Below the pieces are notes generated by a model. That model was not told the DNA's origin, did no database searches, and worked only from the letters and a program-made list of their open reading frames with translations. DNA of 64,000 bases from contig PLZB01000078.1 of NCBI GenBank assembly GCA_003151955.1, positions 18,597-82,596 on the forward strand, read 5' to 3'. The position numbers were made by a program, and so were the translations under genes. The stretch comes from Acidimicrobiaceae bacterium. GTDB taxonomy: Bacteria > Actinomycetota > Acidimicrobiia > Acidimicrobiales > UBA8190. This document shows, piece by piece, positions 44,069-51,485 of this stretch (positions are counted from its first letter, which is position 1; each line of letters begins with the position of its first letter).

Positions 44069-45226
44069 TCAGCGGGGGGCCCGGGGCATCCCCAGGCCCA
44101 CCATGGCGATGATGTCCCGCTGGATCTCGTTGGTCCCGCCCCCGAAGGTGAAGATGGTCTGGCCCCGGGAGCTCCCCTCGAGGCGACCCTGGAGGACGGC
44201 GCCGGGCGATCCCCCCCTGAGGTAGCCGGCCTGTCCCACCACCTCGCTGAGGACCCGGTAGACCTCGAGGGCCAGCTCGGAGCCGTAGACCTTGGTGGCC
44301 GAGGCGTCGGCCGGGTTCAGCCCCTTCCCGGCGGACCAGGCCACCTTCCAATTCAGGAGCTTCAGGACCTCGACCTTGGCCTGGACCCGGGCCAGGCTGA
44401 TCCGGACCCATTCCTGGTCGATCACCCTCCGGCCGTCGGCCATGCGCTGCTCCTCGGCCCACCGCCGGATCTCGATGAGGCTCCGGAGCAGCCCCGACGA
44501 CGGGCCGATGGCCACTCGCTCGTGGTTGAGCTGGTTGGTGATGAGTCTCCAGCCCTGGTTCTCGGCCCCGACCAGGTTCCCGATCGGCACCCGGACGTCC
44601 TCGTAGAAGGTCGTGCTGGTGATGTCCCCGGCGATCGTGGCCAGCGGCGTCCAGTGGAATCCAGGGCTCTCGACGGGCACGATGAGGACGGACAGTCCCT
44701 TGTGCCTGGGTGCCTCCGGATCGGTCCGGGCCGCCAGCCAGATGTAGTCGGCGTACTCGATGGCGCTCGTGTAGAGCTTCTCCCCGTTGACGACGTACTC
44801 GTCGCCGTCCCGGACGGCCCGGGTCCGCAGGGAGGCGAGGTCGGTCCCGGCCGAGGCCTCGGTGTAGCCGATGGAGAAGTGGACCTCCCCCCGGAGGATC
44901 CCCGGCAGGAACCGCTCCTTCTGCTCCCCGGTCCCGAGGGCCATCAGCGTCGGTCCCACGCTGTTCAGGGTGAGCAGTGGGAGGGGGACCCCGGCCCAGT
45001 GGGACTCCTCCACGAAGATCATCTGCTCGACCGGCCCCCGGCCCTGGCCCCCGAACTCCACCGGCCAACCGAGTCCGAGCCAACCGTCCCGGCCCATCCG
45101 CCGGATGTACCGGGTGTAGGTCGGCTCGCCGTCGGGGTTTCCCTCCACCTCGGCCACGAGCCCCTCGAAGTAGGCCCGCAGCTCCTCCCGCAGCTCCTCC
45201 TGCTCCCTTGTGAACGTCAGGTACAC
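44069..45226 (-). CDS. Acyl-CoA dehydrogenase (FadE type)
   Basis: A 385-residue flavoprotein: GWLGLGWPVEFGGQGRGPVE, the FAD-binding SIGYTEASAGTDLASLRTRA and VVNGEKLYTSAIEYADYIWL, then HKGLSVLIVPV. The C-terminal helices end GGGTNEIQRDIIAMVGLGMP. The subgroup (EYAxYIWLAART, NQLNHERVAIGP) resembles enzymes from mycobacterial steroid/lipid clusters. It oxidises an acyl-CoA to the enoyl-CoA. It is a single gene, convergent with the lipase (3 bp) and divergent from an AAA ATPase. Confidence 0.9.
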   Translation of the reverse strand: MYLTFTREQEELREELRAYFEGLVAEVEGNPDGEPTYTRYIRRMGRDGWLGLGWPVEFGGQGRGPVEQMIFVEESHWAGVPLPLLTLNSVGPTLMALGTGEQKERFLPGILRGEVHFSIGYTEASAGTDLASLRTRAVRDGDEYVVNGEKLYTSAIEYADYIWLAARTDPEAPRHKGLSVLIVPVESPGFHWTPLATIAGDITSTTFYEDVRVPIGNLVGAENQGWRLITNQLNHERVAIGPSSGLLRSLIEIRRWAEEQRMADGRRVIDQEWVRISLARVQAKVEVLKLLNWKVAWSAGKGLNPADASATKVYGSELALEVYRVLSEVVGQAGYLRGGSPGAVLQGRLEGSSRGQTIFTFGGGTNEIQRDIIAMVGLGMPRAPR

Positions 45227-45332
45227 CGGCGGCCTCCCAGGCTCGGCAGGATAGCCAGGCGGGCTGAATCCGCAAACGAAAGAAACTAAACAAAATAAAG
45301 AAGACTAGGTCGATCCGAGCTACGATGCCCCT

Positions 45333-46499
45333 GTGGCACCCCGCAACCCCTTCACCCCCAGCTTCGGCGTGAGCCCACCTTTGCTGGTCGGCCGGGCGGG
45401 ATTGATCGAAGAATTCGGAGAGGGCCTCGACGACGGCCCCGGGGCCCCGGGCCGGGCCACCCTCTTCACCGGACCCCGGGGTATGGGGAAGACGGTCATG
45501 CTCAATGCGACTGAGCACGAGGCCCGGCGTCGGGGCTGGTTGGTCATCTCCGAGTCGGCGACCAAGGGGTTGCTCGACCGGATGGTCACAGAACATCTCC
45601 CGGGCCTGCTCCGCCAGGTGGACCCCCGAACCACGGGGCGTCGAGCGACGGCCGCCAGCGTTGGGGGATTGGGAAGCGTCGGATGGGAGCACACCGATGC
45701 CCATCCGGTGGCGTCCGGACTCCGGAACCAGATCAACCGGCTGACCGACCTGCTGACCGCGAACGAGACCGGTCTGCTCATCACGGTCGACGAACTGCAC
45801 AGGGGCCGGCTCGACGATCTGACGGAGATCTGCTCGGTCATTCAGCACAGCTTCCGGGAGGAGCGCCAGGTCGCCTTCGCCGGAGCGGGACTCCCGGCCG
45901 CCGTCCGTGACCTCCTCAACGAGGATCCCCTCACGTTCCTCATCCGCGCCGATCGTCACGTCCTGGGGGCGGTGAGCCTCCGGGACGTCGCCGACGCCCT
46001 TCGCCTGCCCATCGAGACGTCCGGCCGCACCATTACCAACGGAGCGTTGGCCCGGGCGGCCTCCTCAACCGCCGGGTACCCGTTCCTGATCCAGCTCGTC
46101 GGGTACCACCTGTGGCGGCAACATCCGTCAGCCGTGTCGATTTCCCGGAGTGATGCTGACGCCGGCATGGCCGCGGCGGCCCGAAGGATCGGGTCGTTGG
46201 TGTACGAGCCCGCCCTCAAGGACACCTCGGCAGTCGACCGCTCCTTCCTGGTGGCGATGGCCCTCGACGACGGTCCGTCACGGATGGCCGACATCGCCGA
46301 GCGCCTGGGTACGGACGGCAACTACGCCGGGCAGTACCGAATCCGGCTTCTCCAACACGAGCTGATCCACTCGCCCTGGCGGGGCTTCGTGGATTTCTCG
46401 CTTCCCTACCTCCGGGAGTACCTCAGGGACCATGCCGCATCACTGGTGTCCGCTGCGCTCCCCTTGACTCCCACCCCTGCCGGGGTCGAGGCCCCGTGA
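45333..46499 (+). CDS. AAA-family ATP-binding protein (STAND/archaeal-ATPase type)
   Basis: A 388-residue protein. The P-loop is TLFTGPRGMGKTVMLNA near residue 43, and Walker B-like LLITVDELHRG is near 150. VAFAGAGLPAAVRDLL follows, and a C-terminal winged helix is likely (MADIAERLGTDGNYAGQYRIRLL). Such single-ATPase proteins are common and poorly understood, often with regulatory or defence links. The GTG at 45333 follows an AT-rich stretch (45280-45300) that stands out in this genome and probably holds its promoter. Codon use is slightly less GC-biased than its neighbours. Confidence 0.8.
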   Translation: MAPRNPFTPSFGVSPPLLVGRAGLIEEFGEGLDDGPGAPGRATLFTGPRGMGKTVMLNATEHEARRRGWLVISESATKGLLDRMVTEHLPGLLRQVDPRTTGRRATAASVGGLGSVGWEHTDAHPVASGLRNQINRLTDLLTANETGLLITVDELHRGRLDDLTEICSVIQHSFREERQVAFAGAGLPAAVRDLLNEDPLTFLIRADRHVLGAVSLRDVADALRLPIETSGRTITNGALARAASSTAGYPFLIQLVGYHLWRQHPSAVSISRSDADAGMAAAARRIGSLVYEPALKDTSAVDRSFLVAMALDDGPSRMADIAERLGTDGNYAGQYRIRLLQHELIHSPWRGFVDFSLPYLREYLRDHAASLVSAALPLTPTPAGVEAP

Positions 46500-46550
46500 T
46501 CACCCCGCGTCCGCAACCGTCCGAGAGGAAGATGCCTCCAACACCGCTGA

Positions 46551-46706
46551 TCACGCCTCCGTGTCGGAAGGCGCCCCGTCGGAGTCCCCGGTGTCTCGCG
46601 GCCGGACAACCACCTCGTCCTCGAGGTCGGTCCCGAGCTGCAGTGCCTTCTCGACCGGGATGGCCGGCTCTCCCATCGAGCGGGTCGGTGTTCGGAAGGT
46701 GCCCAC
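46551..46706 (-). CDS. Candidate 51-residue protein following thiolase
   Basis: A small ORF from a GTG at 46706, 12 bp after the thiolase stop, with GGGGAGAG at ideal spacing. It reads VGTFRTPTRSMGEPAIPVEK, then a helix-like ALQLGTDLEDEVVV and an acidic tail. Balanced composition, the ribosome site and tight spacing argue that it is real. I do not recognise the family. The other bases of the 46500-46718 gap hold nothing else I can support. Confidence 0.55.
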   Translation of the reverse strand: MGTFRTPTRSMGEPAIPVEKALQLGTDLEDEVVVRPRDTGDSDGAPSDTEA

Positions 46707-46718
46707 CGGGCTCTCCCC

Positions 46719-47897
46719 TCAGCCCAGCCGCTCGATGACGGTGGCGTTGGCCTGGCCCCCGCCCTCGCACATGGTCTGGAGGCCGTAGCGACCGCCGGTC
46801 CGCTCGAGCTCGTTCAGGAGGGTGGCCATGAGGCGGGCCCCGGAGCAGCCCGTGGGATGGCCGAGGGCGATGGCCCCCCCGTTGGGGTTGACCCGGGCCA
46901 TGTCGGGGTGGAATTCCTTCTCCCAGGCGAGCACGACCGAGGCGAAGGCCTCGTTGATCTCGACCAGGTCGATCTCGTCGAGGGAGAGCTTCGACTTCTC
47001 GAGGACGAGCCGGGTGGCCGGGATGGGGGCGGTCAGCATGATCTGGGGGTCGTCGGCGGCCACGGCGAAGGTGTGGAACCGGGCCCGGGGGGTGAGGCCG
47101 AGCTCGGCCGCCCTGGCCTCGGACATGACGAGGACGGCGGCGGCCCCGTCGGAGATCTGGGAGGAGGTGGCGGCGGTGACGGTCCCCGTCTCGGAGAAGG
47201 CGGGCCGGAGCGTCGACATCTTCTCCATCGAGACGTCGGGCCGGATCCCCTCGTCGGCGGCGATCGTCCCCCCGGGGATCTCGACGGTCCCCCCGGCGGT
47301 GGCGATCCGGATCTCGAGGGGGAGGATCTCGCCCTCGAACCGGCCCTCGGCCGTGGCCCGGGCCGCCCGCTGGTGGCTCTCGAACCCGAAGGCGTCCATC
47401 TCGGCCCGGGAGACCTCCCAGCGCCGGGCGATCTCCTCGGCGCACTCCCCCTGGTGGATCAGCTCGTAGTGGGCCCGGTAGAGGGGCCCGTAGGCCTCCC
47501 CCGGTCCGGGGTCGGTGGTCGAGCCGATCGGGACCCGGCTCATCGACTCGATCCCGGCCCCGATGACGATGTCCATGGCCCCCGAGGCCACGGCCTGGGC
47601 CGCGAAGTGGATGGCCTGCTGGGCCGAGCCGCACTGCCGGTCGACGGTCGTCCCGGGGACGGTGTCGGGGAAGCCGGCAGCGAGCGCCGCGTTCCTGGCG
47701 ATGTTCATGGCCTGCTCGCCGACGGTCATGGTGCAGCCCATGATCACGTCCTCGACGAGGCGCGGGTCGATCCCGGTCCGCTCCACCAGGGCCCGCAGCG
47801 GCTGGGCGGCGAGGTCGACGGCGTGCCAGCCCGAGAGCTTCCCCCCCCGGCGTCCCACCGGGGTCCGGACGGCGTCGACGATCACTGCGGTGGCCAT
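46719..47897 (-). CDS. Thiolase (acetyl-CoA acetyltransferase, FadA5/FadA6-like)
   Basis: A 392-residue thiolase. The nucleophile Cys is in TTVDRQCGSAQQAIHF, His in NPNGGAIALGHPTGCSGARL, and the second Cys in MCEGGGQANATVIERLG. The GIESMSRVPIGS and NEAFASVVLAWEKEF segments resemble the mycobacterial FadA5/FadA6 steroid thiolases. It would release acetyl- or propionyl-CoA from 3-ketoacyl-CoA. It is divergent from an acyl-CoA dehydrogenase pair across 45 bp containing a palindrome. Confidence 0.92.
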   Translation of the reverse strand: MATAVIVDAVRTPVGRRGGKLSGWHAVDLAAQPLRALVERTGIDPRLVEDVIMGCTMTVGEQAMNIARNAALAAGFPDTVPGTTVDRQCGSAQQAIHFAAQAVASGAMDIVIGAGIESMSRVPIGSTTDPGPGEAYGPLYRAHYELIHQGECAEEIARRWEVSRAEMDAFGFESHQRAARATAEGRFEGEILPLEIRIATAGGTVEIPGGTIAADEGIRPDVSMEKMSTLRPAFSETGTVTAATSSQISDGAAAVLVMSEARAAELGLTPRARFHTFAVAADDPQIMLTAPIPATRLVLEKSKLSLDEIDLVEINEAFASVVLAWEKEFHPDMARVNPNGGAIALGHPTGCSGARLMATLLNELERTGGRYGLQTMCEGGGQANATVIERLG

Positions 47898-47916
47898 CGT
47901 CTCAGTGTTGCCGAAT

Positions 47917-47935
47917 ATCTGGCGGTATGTCAGAT
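47917..47935. promoter_or_regulatory. CTGRC-N5-RTCAG site between thiolase and FadE pair
   Basis: CTGGC-GGTAT-GTCAG at 47919-47933, flanked so that the outer bases read ATCTG...CAGAT. It lies in the middle of the 45-bp divergent gap, only 8 bp before the FadE start and 20 bp from the thiolase start, so occupation should affect both. Confidence 0.5.
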
Positions 47936-47942
47936 TTCGCCC

Positions 47943-49133
47943 ATGGACCTCCGGTTCACCCCCGAGCAGGACGCCTTCCGGGCCGAGGTCCGGGCCTGGC
48001 TCGAGGCCAACGTCCCCTCGGAGGCCAAGGGGACCGGCCCCCTCCCCTCCCTCGACACCGCCGAGGGCTTCGCCGCCCACCGGGTCTGGGAGCAGGCCAT
48101 GTTCGACGCCCGGCTCTCCGTCGTCTCCTGGCCCGAGGAGTTCGGGGGCCGGGGGGCGGGTCTCCTCGAGTGGCTCATCTTCGAAGAGGAGTACTACCGG
48201 GCCCAGGCCCCCACCCGGGTGGGCCAGAACGGGATCTTCCTCCTCGCCCCCACCATCTTCGAGTTCGGGACCCCCGAGCAGCAGGCCCGCTACCTCCCGG
48301 CCATGGCCTCGGCCCGGGAGGTCTGGTGCCAGGGATGGTCCGAGCCCGACGCCGGGAGCGACCTGGCCGGGATCCGGAGCCGGGCCACCCGGAAGGGCCC
48401 CGAAGGCGAGGGGGGGAGCTGGGTGCTCAGCGGCCAGAAGACCTGGGCCTCCCGGGGCGCCTTCGCCGACTGGTGCTTCGGCCTCTTCCGGACCGACCCC
48501 ACCGCCGAGCGGCACCGGGGGATGACCTACTTCCTCATCCCCATGGACGCCCCCGGGGTCACCGTCCGGCCCATCGCCCAGCTCGACGGGGAGACGGGCT
48601 TCGCCGAGATCTTCTTCGAGGACGTCGAGGTCCCCGACGACCAGGTCCTGGGGGAGGTCGGGAAGGGCTGGAGCGTGGCCATGGCCACCACCAACTCCGA
48701 GCGGGGCCTCTCGCTCCGGAGCCCGGCCCGGTTCACCGAGGCCGCCGGCCGGCTCCTCGCCCTCTACGCCGAGCAGGCCCTCCTCGACCCGGTCGCCGCC
48801 GGTCGGTCGGCTGACGCCGTGGCCCGGGCCGCCATGGACGCCGAGGCCTACCAGCTCAACACCTACTGGACCGTGACCCGGGTCCTCGGGGGCACCCCCG
48901 TCGGCCCCGAGGCCTCCATGAACAAGCTCCACTGGTCCGAGACGGACCTCGCCATCCACCGCTGCGCCCTCGACCTCCTCGGCCCCGAGGCCGAGCTCCT
49001 CGACGCCGACGGCCGGCCCGGCCCCTGGCTCGACGGCTTCCTCTTCGCCCTGGCCGGCCCCATCTACGCCGGGACGAACGAGATCCAGCGCAACGTCGTG
49101 GCCGAGCGGGTCCTCGGCCTCCCCCGGAGCTGA
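47943..49133 (+). CDS. Acyl-CoA dehydrogenase, large subunit of a pair
   Basis: A 396-residue flavoprotein starting at an ATG at 47943. FAD/substrate segments are VWCQGWSEPDAGSDLAGIRS and WVLSGQKTWASRGAFADWCF, then YFLIPMDAPGVTVRPI and the end GPIYAGTNEIQRNVVAERVL. It is followed after 4 bp by a shorter, more divergent acyl-CoA dehydrogenase. Such pairs form alpha2-beta2 heterotetramers in steroid degradation by mycobacteria, with one subunit keeping full catalytic function. This is inferred for the pair here. Confidence 0.92.
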   Translation: MDLRFTPEQDAFRAEVRAWLEANVPSEAKGTGPLPSLDTAEGFAAHRVWEQAMFDARLSVVSWPEEFGGRGAGLLEWLIFEEEYYRAQAPTRVGQNGIFLLAPTIFEFGTPEQQARYLPAMASAREVWCQGWSEPDAGSDLAGIRSRATRKGPEGEGGSWVLSGQKTWASRGAFADWCFGLFRTDPTAERHRGMTYFLIPMDAPGVTVRPIAQLDGETGFAEIFFEDVEVPDDQVLGEVGKGWSVAMATTNSERGLSLRSPARFTEAAGRLLALYAEQALLDPVAAGRSADAVARAAMDAEAYQLNTYWTVTRVLGGTPVGPEASMNKLHWSETDLAIHRCALDLLGPEAELLDADGRPGPWLDGFLFALAGPIYAGTNEIQRNVVAERVLGLPRS

Positions 49134-49137
49134 CGCC

Positions 49138-50181
49138 GTGCGATTCGCCTTCGAGGACCGCCAGGTCGAGTTCCGGGACCAGCTCCGGTCGTTCACGGAG
49201 AAGGAGTGCACCGCGGCCGAGGTCCGGGCCGCCTGGGACTCCGAGCTGGGCTGGTCCCCCGACCGCTGGGCCGCGATGGCCGAGCTCGGCCTCCTCGGGC
49301 TGACCGTCCCCGAGGACCTCGGGGGCTTCGGCTTCGGCTTCCTCGACCTCGTTCTCCTCCTGGAGGAGGCGGGCCGGTCCGGCCTCCCCGAGCCCCTCCT
49401 CGAGACCGTCGGCCTGGCCGTCCCCCTCCTCCTCGACCTCCCCGGCCCCGAGGCCGACGGGCTCCGGGCCGAGGTCCTCCCCCGGGTGGCGATCGGGGAG
49501 TCCGTCCTCACCGTCGGCCTCTCCTCCATGGTGGCCGTCCCCGCCGCGGCGGGAGCCGACCTCCTCCTCCTCGAGGACGCCGGGGAGCTCCACGCCGTGG
49601 CCCCGGCCGAGACCCGGCTGATCCCCCGGCCCTCGATCGACGGGGCCCGGCGGCCGGCCCGGGTCGACTGGGACCCCACCCCCGACACCCTCCTCGCCTC
49701 CGCCGCCGAGTCCGCTCCCGTCCTGGCCCGGCTGGCCGACCGGGCCGCCGTCGGCACCGGGGCCCTCCTCCTCGGGGTGGCCGACCGGCTCATCGCCAGC
49801 GCCGCCGCCTACGCCACCGACCGCCATCAGTTCGGCGTCCCCATCGGCTCCTTCCAGGCCGTCAAGCATCAGCTGGCCGACGCCCTGGTCCGGCTCGAAT
49901 TCGCCCGGCCCGTCGTCTACCGGGCCGCCTGGTCCCTGGACAGCGCCGAGCCGGCCGTCTCCCGGCACGCCTCGATGGCCAAGGCCTACGCCGCCGAGGC
50001 CGCCCTGGGGGCGGCCCGGACCGCCCTCCAGGTCCACGGGGCCATCGGCTACACCTGGGAGCACGACCTCCAGCTCTGGATGAAGAAGGCCTGGGCCCTC
50101 TCCACCGCCTGGGGGGACGCCGCCGACCACCGGGCCCGGGTCCTCGAGGCCCTCCTGGCCGAGGCGGCCGGACCGGGCTGA
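49138..50181 (+). CDS. Acyl-CoA dehydrogenase-like protein, partner subunit
   Basis: A 347-residue protein from a GTG at 49138. The N-terminal helices (DQLRSFTEKE, LGLTVPEDLGGFGFGFLDL) and C-terminal helices (YATDRHQFGVPIGSFQAVKH, LQVHGAIGYTWEHDLQLWMK) are conserved. The middle beta domain is short and divergent, as in the small subunit of FadE pairs. It probably contributes to FAD binding and stability. Four bp separate it from the large subunit gene. Confidence 0.88.
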   Translation: MRFAFEDRQVEFRDQLRSFTEKECTAAEVRAAWDSELGWSPDRWAAMAELGLLGLTVPEDLGGFGFGFLDLVLLLEEAGRSGLPEPLLETVGLAVPLLLDLPGPEADGLRAEVLPRVAIGESVLTVGLSSMVAVPAAAGADLLLLEDAGELHAVAPAETRLIPRPSIDGARRPARVDWDPTPDTLLASAAESAPVLARLADRAAVGTGALLLGVADRLIASAAAYATDRHQFGVPIGSFQAVKHQLADALVRLEFARPVVYRAAWSLDSAEPAVSRHASMAKAYAAEAALGAARTALQVHGAIGYTWEHDLQLWMKKAWALSTAWGDAADHRARVLEALLAEAAGPG

Positions 50182-50251
50182 CCCGGACCCCGGGGAGGCG
50201 GGGCCGGGGAGGCGGGGCCGGTACGATCGGGCCGGCCCAGCGGGGAGAGTC

Positions 50252-51238
50252 GTGCGGAGCTACTACGAGGTGCTCGGGGTGGGCTGGAATGCCGGCCACG
50301 AGGAGCTCCGCCACGCCTACCGGGTCCGGGCCCGCCAGCTCCACCCCGACAGCAACGTCGGCCTCGTCCCCTCCGTGATCGCCCGGCTCAGCCTGGAGCT
50401 GGTCGAGGTCAACGAGGCCTGGCACGTCCTCGGCGACCCCGACAGCCGGAAGGCCTACGACGACCTCTGGCGGGAAGCCGCCCTCGAGCACATGACCGTC
50501 ACCGTCGGCTCCCCCTCCCGGGTCCGGGCCCGCCGGCGGGACCGGGCTCGGGTCCCGACGCCTCCCCCGCCACCGGCCCGGCCCGCCGAGACCCGGTCGC
50601 CCCCCCGGCCCCGACCCGCCCCCCGGGGGTCGGCCGGGGAGGAGGAGGACGAGGACGACGAGGACGATGGCGATCCCGCCTTCGACCCCCGCTGGTTCCC
50701 GGCCTGGGACGTCCGCTGGGGGGCGAATCCGGGGACGGTCGGCCAGGGGCCCGATGGGACAACGAGGGAGCGGGTGGCCTGGGCCAGGCCCGATCCGGTG
50801 GCACCTCCCCGGGGGGAGTGCCGGTTCTGCGGGGGCGCCCCGGCCGTCCACGTCGACCTCCGCTGGGAGCGGTCGGGGCCCCTCAACGCCATCTTCTTCG
50901 GGGGGAGCTTCTCCGAGCACGGCCCGGTCTGCGGGCCCTGCGGGCTGACCGTTCTCCGGGACATGACCGACGTGGCCCTCCGGGGGGGCCGGCCCGGACT
51001 CCTGACCTTCGGCTGGCTCTTCAACCTCCTCACCGTGCTCGGGAACGCCCAGTTCTGGTTCCGGCTCCGCCGGCTCAAGGCCCCCGTCCGGGACCCGGCC
51101 GTCCGGACCCCCCTCCTGAGCCCGATGGACCCGGGCCGGTCCCTCCTGGTCCGGCCGGGGATGCTGGGGCTCTACCTGACCGTCGCAGTCCTCGGTCTCG
51201 GGGTGGCCGCCGCCCTCTTCGTCGGGAGCCGGTTGTAA
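50252..51238 (+). CDS. J-domain membrane protein with zinc ribbon
   Basis: A 328-residue protein from a GTG at 50252. Residues 1-70 form a J domain with the HPD tripeptide (RARQLHPDSNV) and ending in DSRKAYDDLW. A Pro/Arg-rich and then very acidic linker (EEEDEDDEDDGD) follows. Next is a CxxC...CxxC knuckle (ECRFCGG, VCGPCGL) that probably binds zinc, then hydrophobic segments including a C-terminal transmembrane helix (LYLTVAVLGLGVAAALFVG). It may recruit DnaK to the membrane. The combination is unusual and the client is unknown. Confidence 0.75.
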   Translation: MRSYYEVLGVGWNAGHEELRHAYRVRARQLHPDSNVGLVPSVIARLSLELVEVNEAWHVLGDPDSRKAYDDLWREAALEHMTVTVGSPSRVRARRRDRARVPTPPPPPARPAETRSPPRPRPAPRGSAGEEEDEDDEDDGDPAFDPRWFPAWDVRWGANPGTVGQGPDGTTRERVAWARPDPVAPPRGECRFCGGAPAVHVDLRWERSGPLNAIFFGGSFSEHGPVCGPCGLTVLRDMTDVALRGGRPGLLTFGWLFNLLTVLGNAQFWFRLRRLKAPVRDPAVRTPLLSPMDPGRSLLVRPGMLGLYLTVAVLGLGVAAALFVGSRL

Positions 51239-51485
51239 CGCGATCGCGCTCAAGGGAATCCCGGCCCCCTTCCGATAACCCAGGTAGCTCGGGGGAGCCC
51301 TGTCGCCGACCGTCGCTCCCGTGGTCCTCCGGCCATGATCCCCATTGAGGAAGAAGACGAAGTTGATGGGCCATTGATTGGGGTTTCCGGATCCTGAGGC
51401 ACAATCCTCACTGAAGATGACAAATACACCACTCGCCGTGCCAGGATCGGCGTGGCCCGTTAGGATTCGAGGCTGGGAGTAATCA

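Noticed and set aside
45271..45310. AT-rich stretch as an insertion or phage attachment site
   Set aside because: No repeats or integrase flank it; a promoter for the divergent genes is a simpler reading.
51239..51485. Minus-strand frame with a protein-like stretch (VFVIFSEDCASGSGNPNQWP) between the J-domain and SGNH-like genes
   Set aside because: The segment is short, has lower GC so composition alone makes it look less like a shadow, and no homology or start site supports it. It may be a remnant but I cannot show it.
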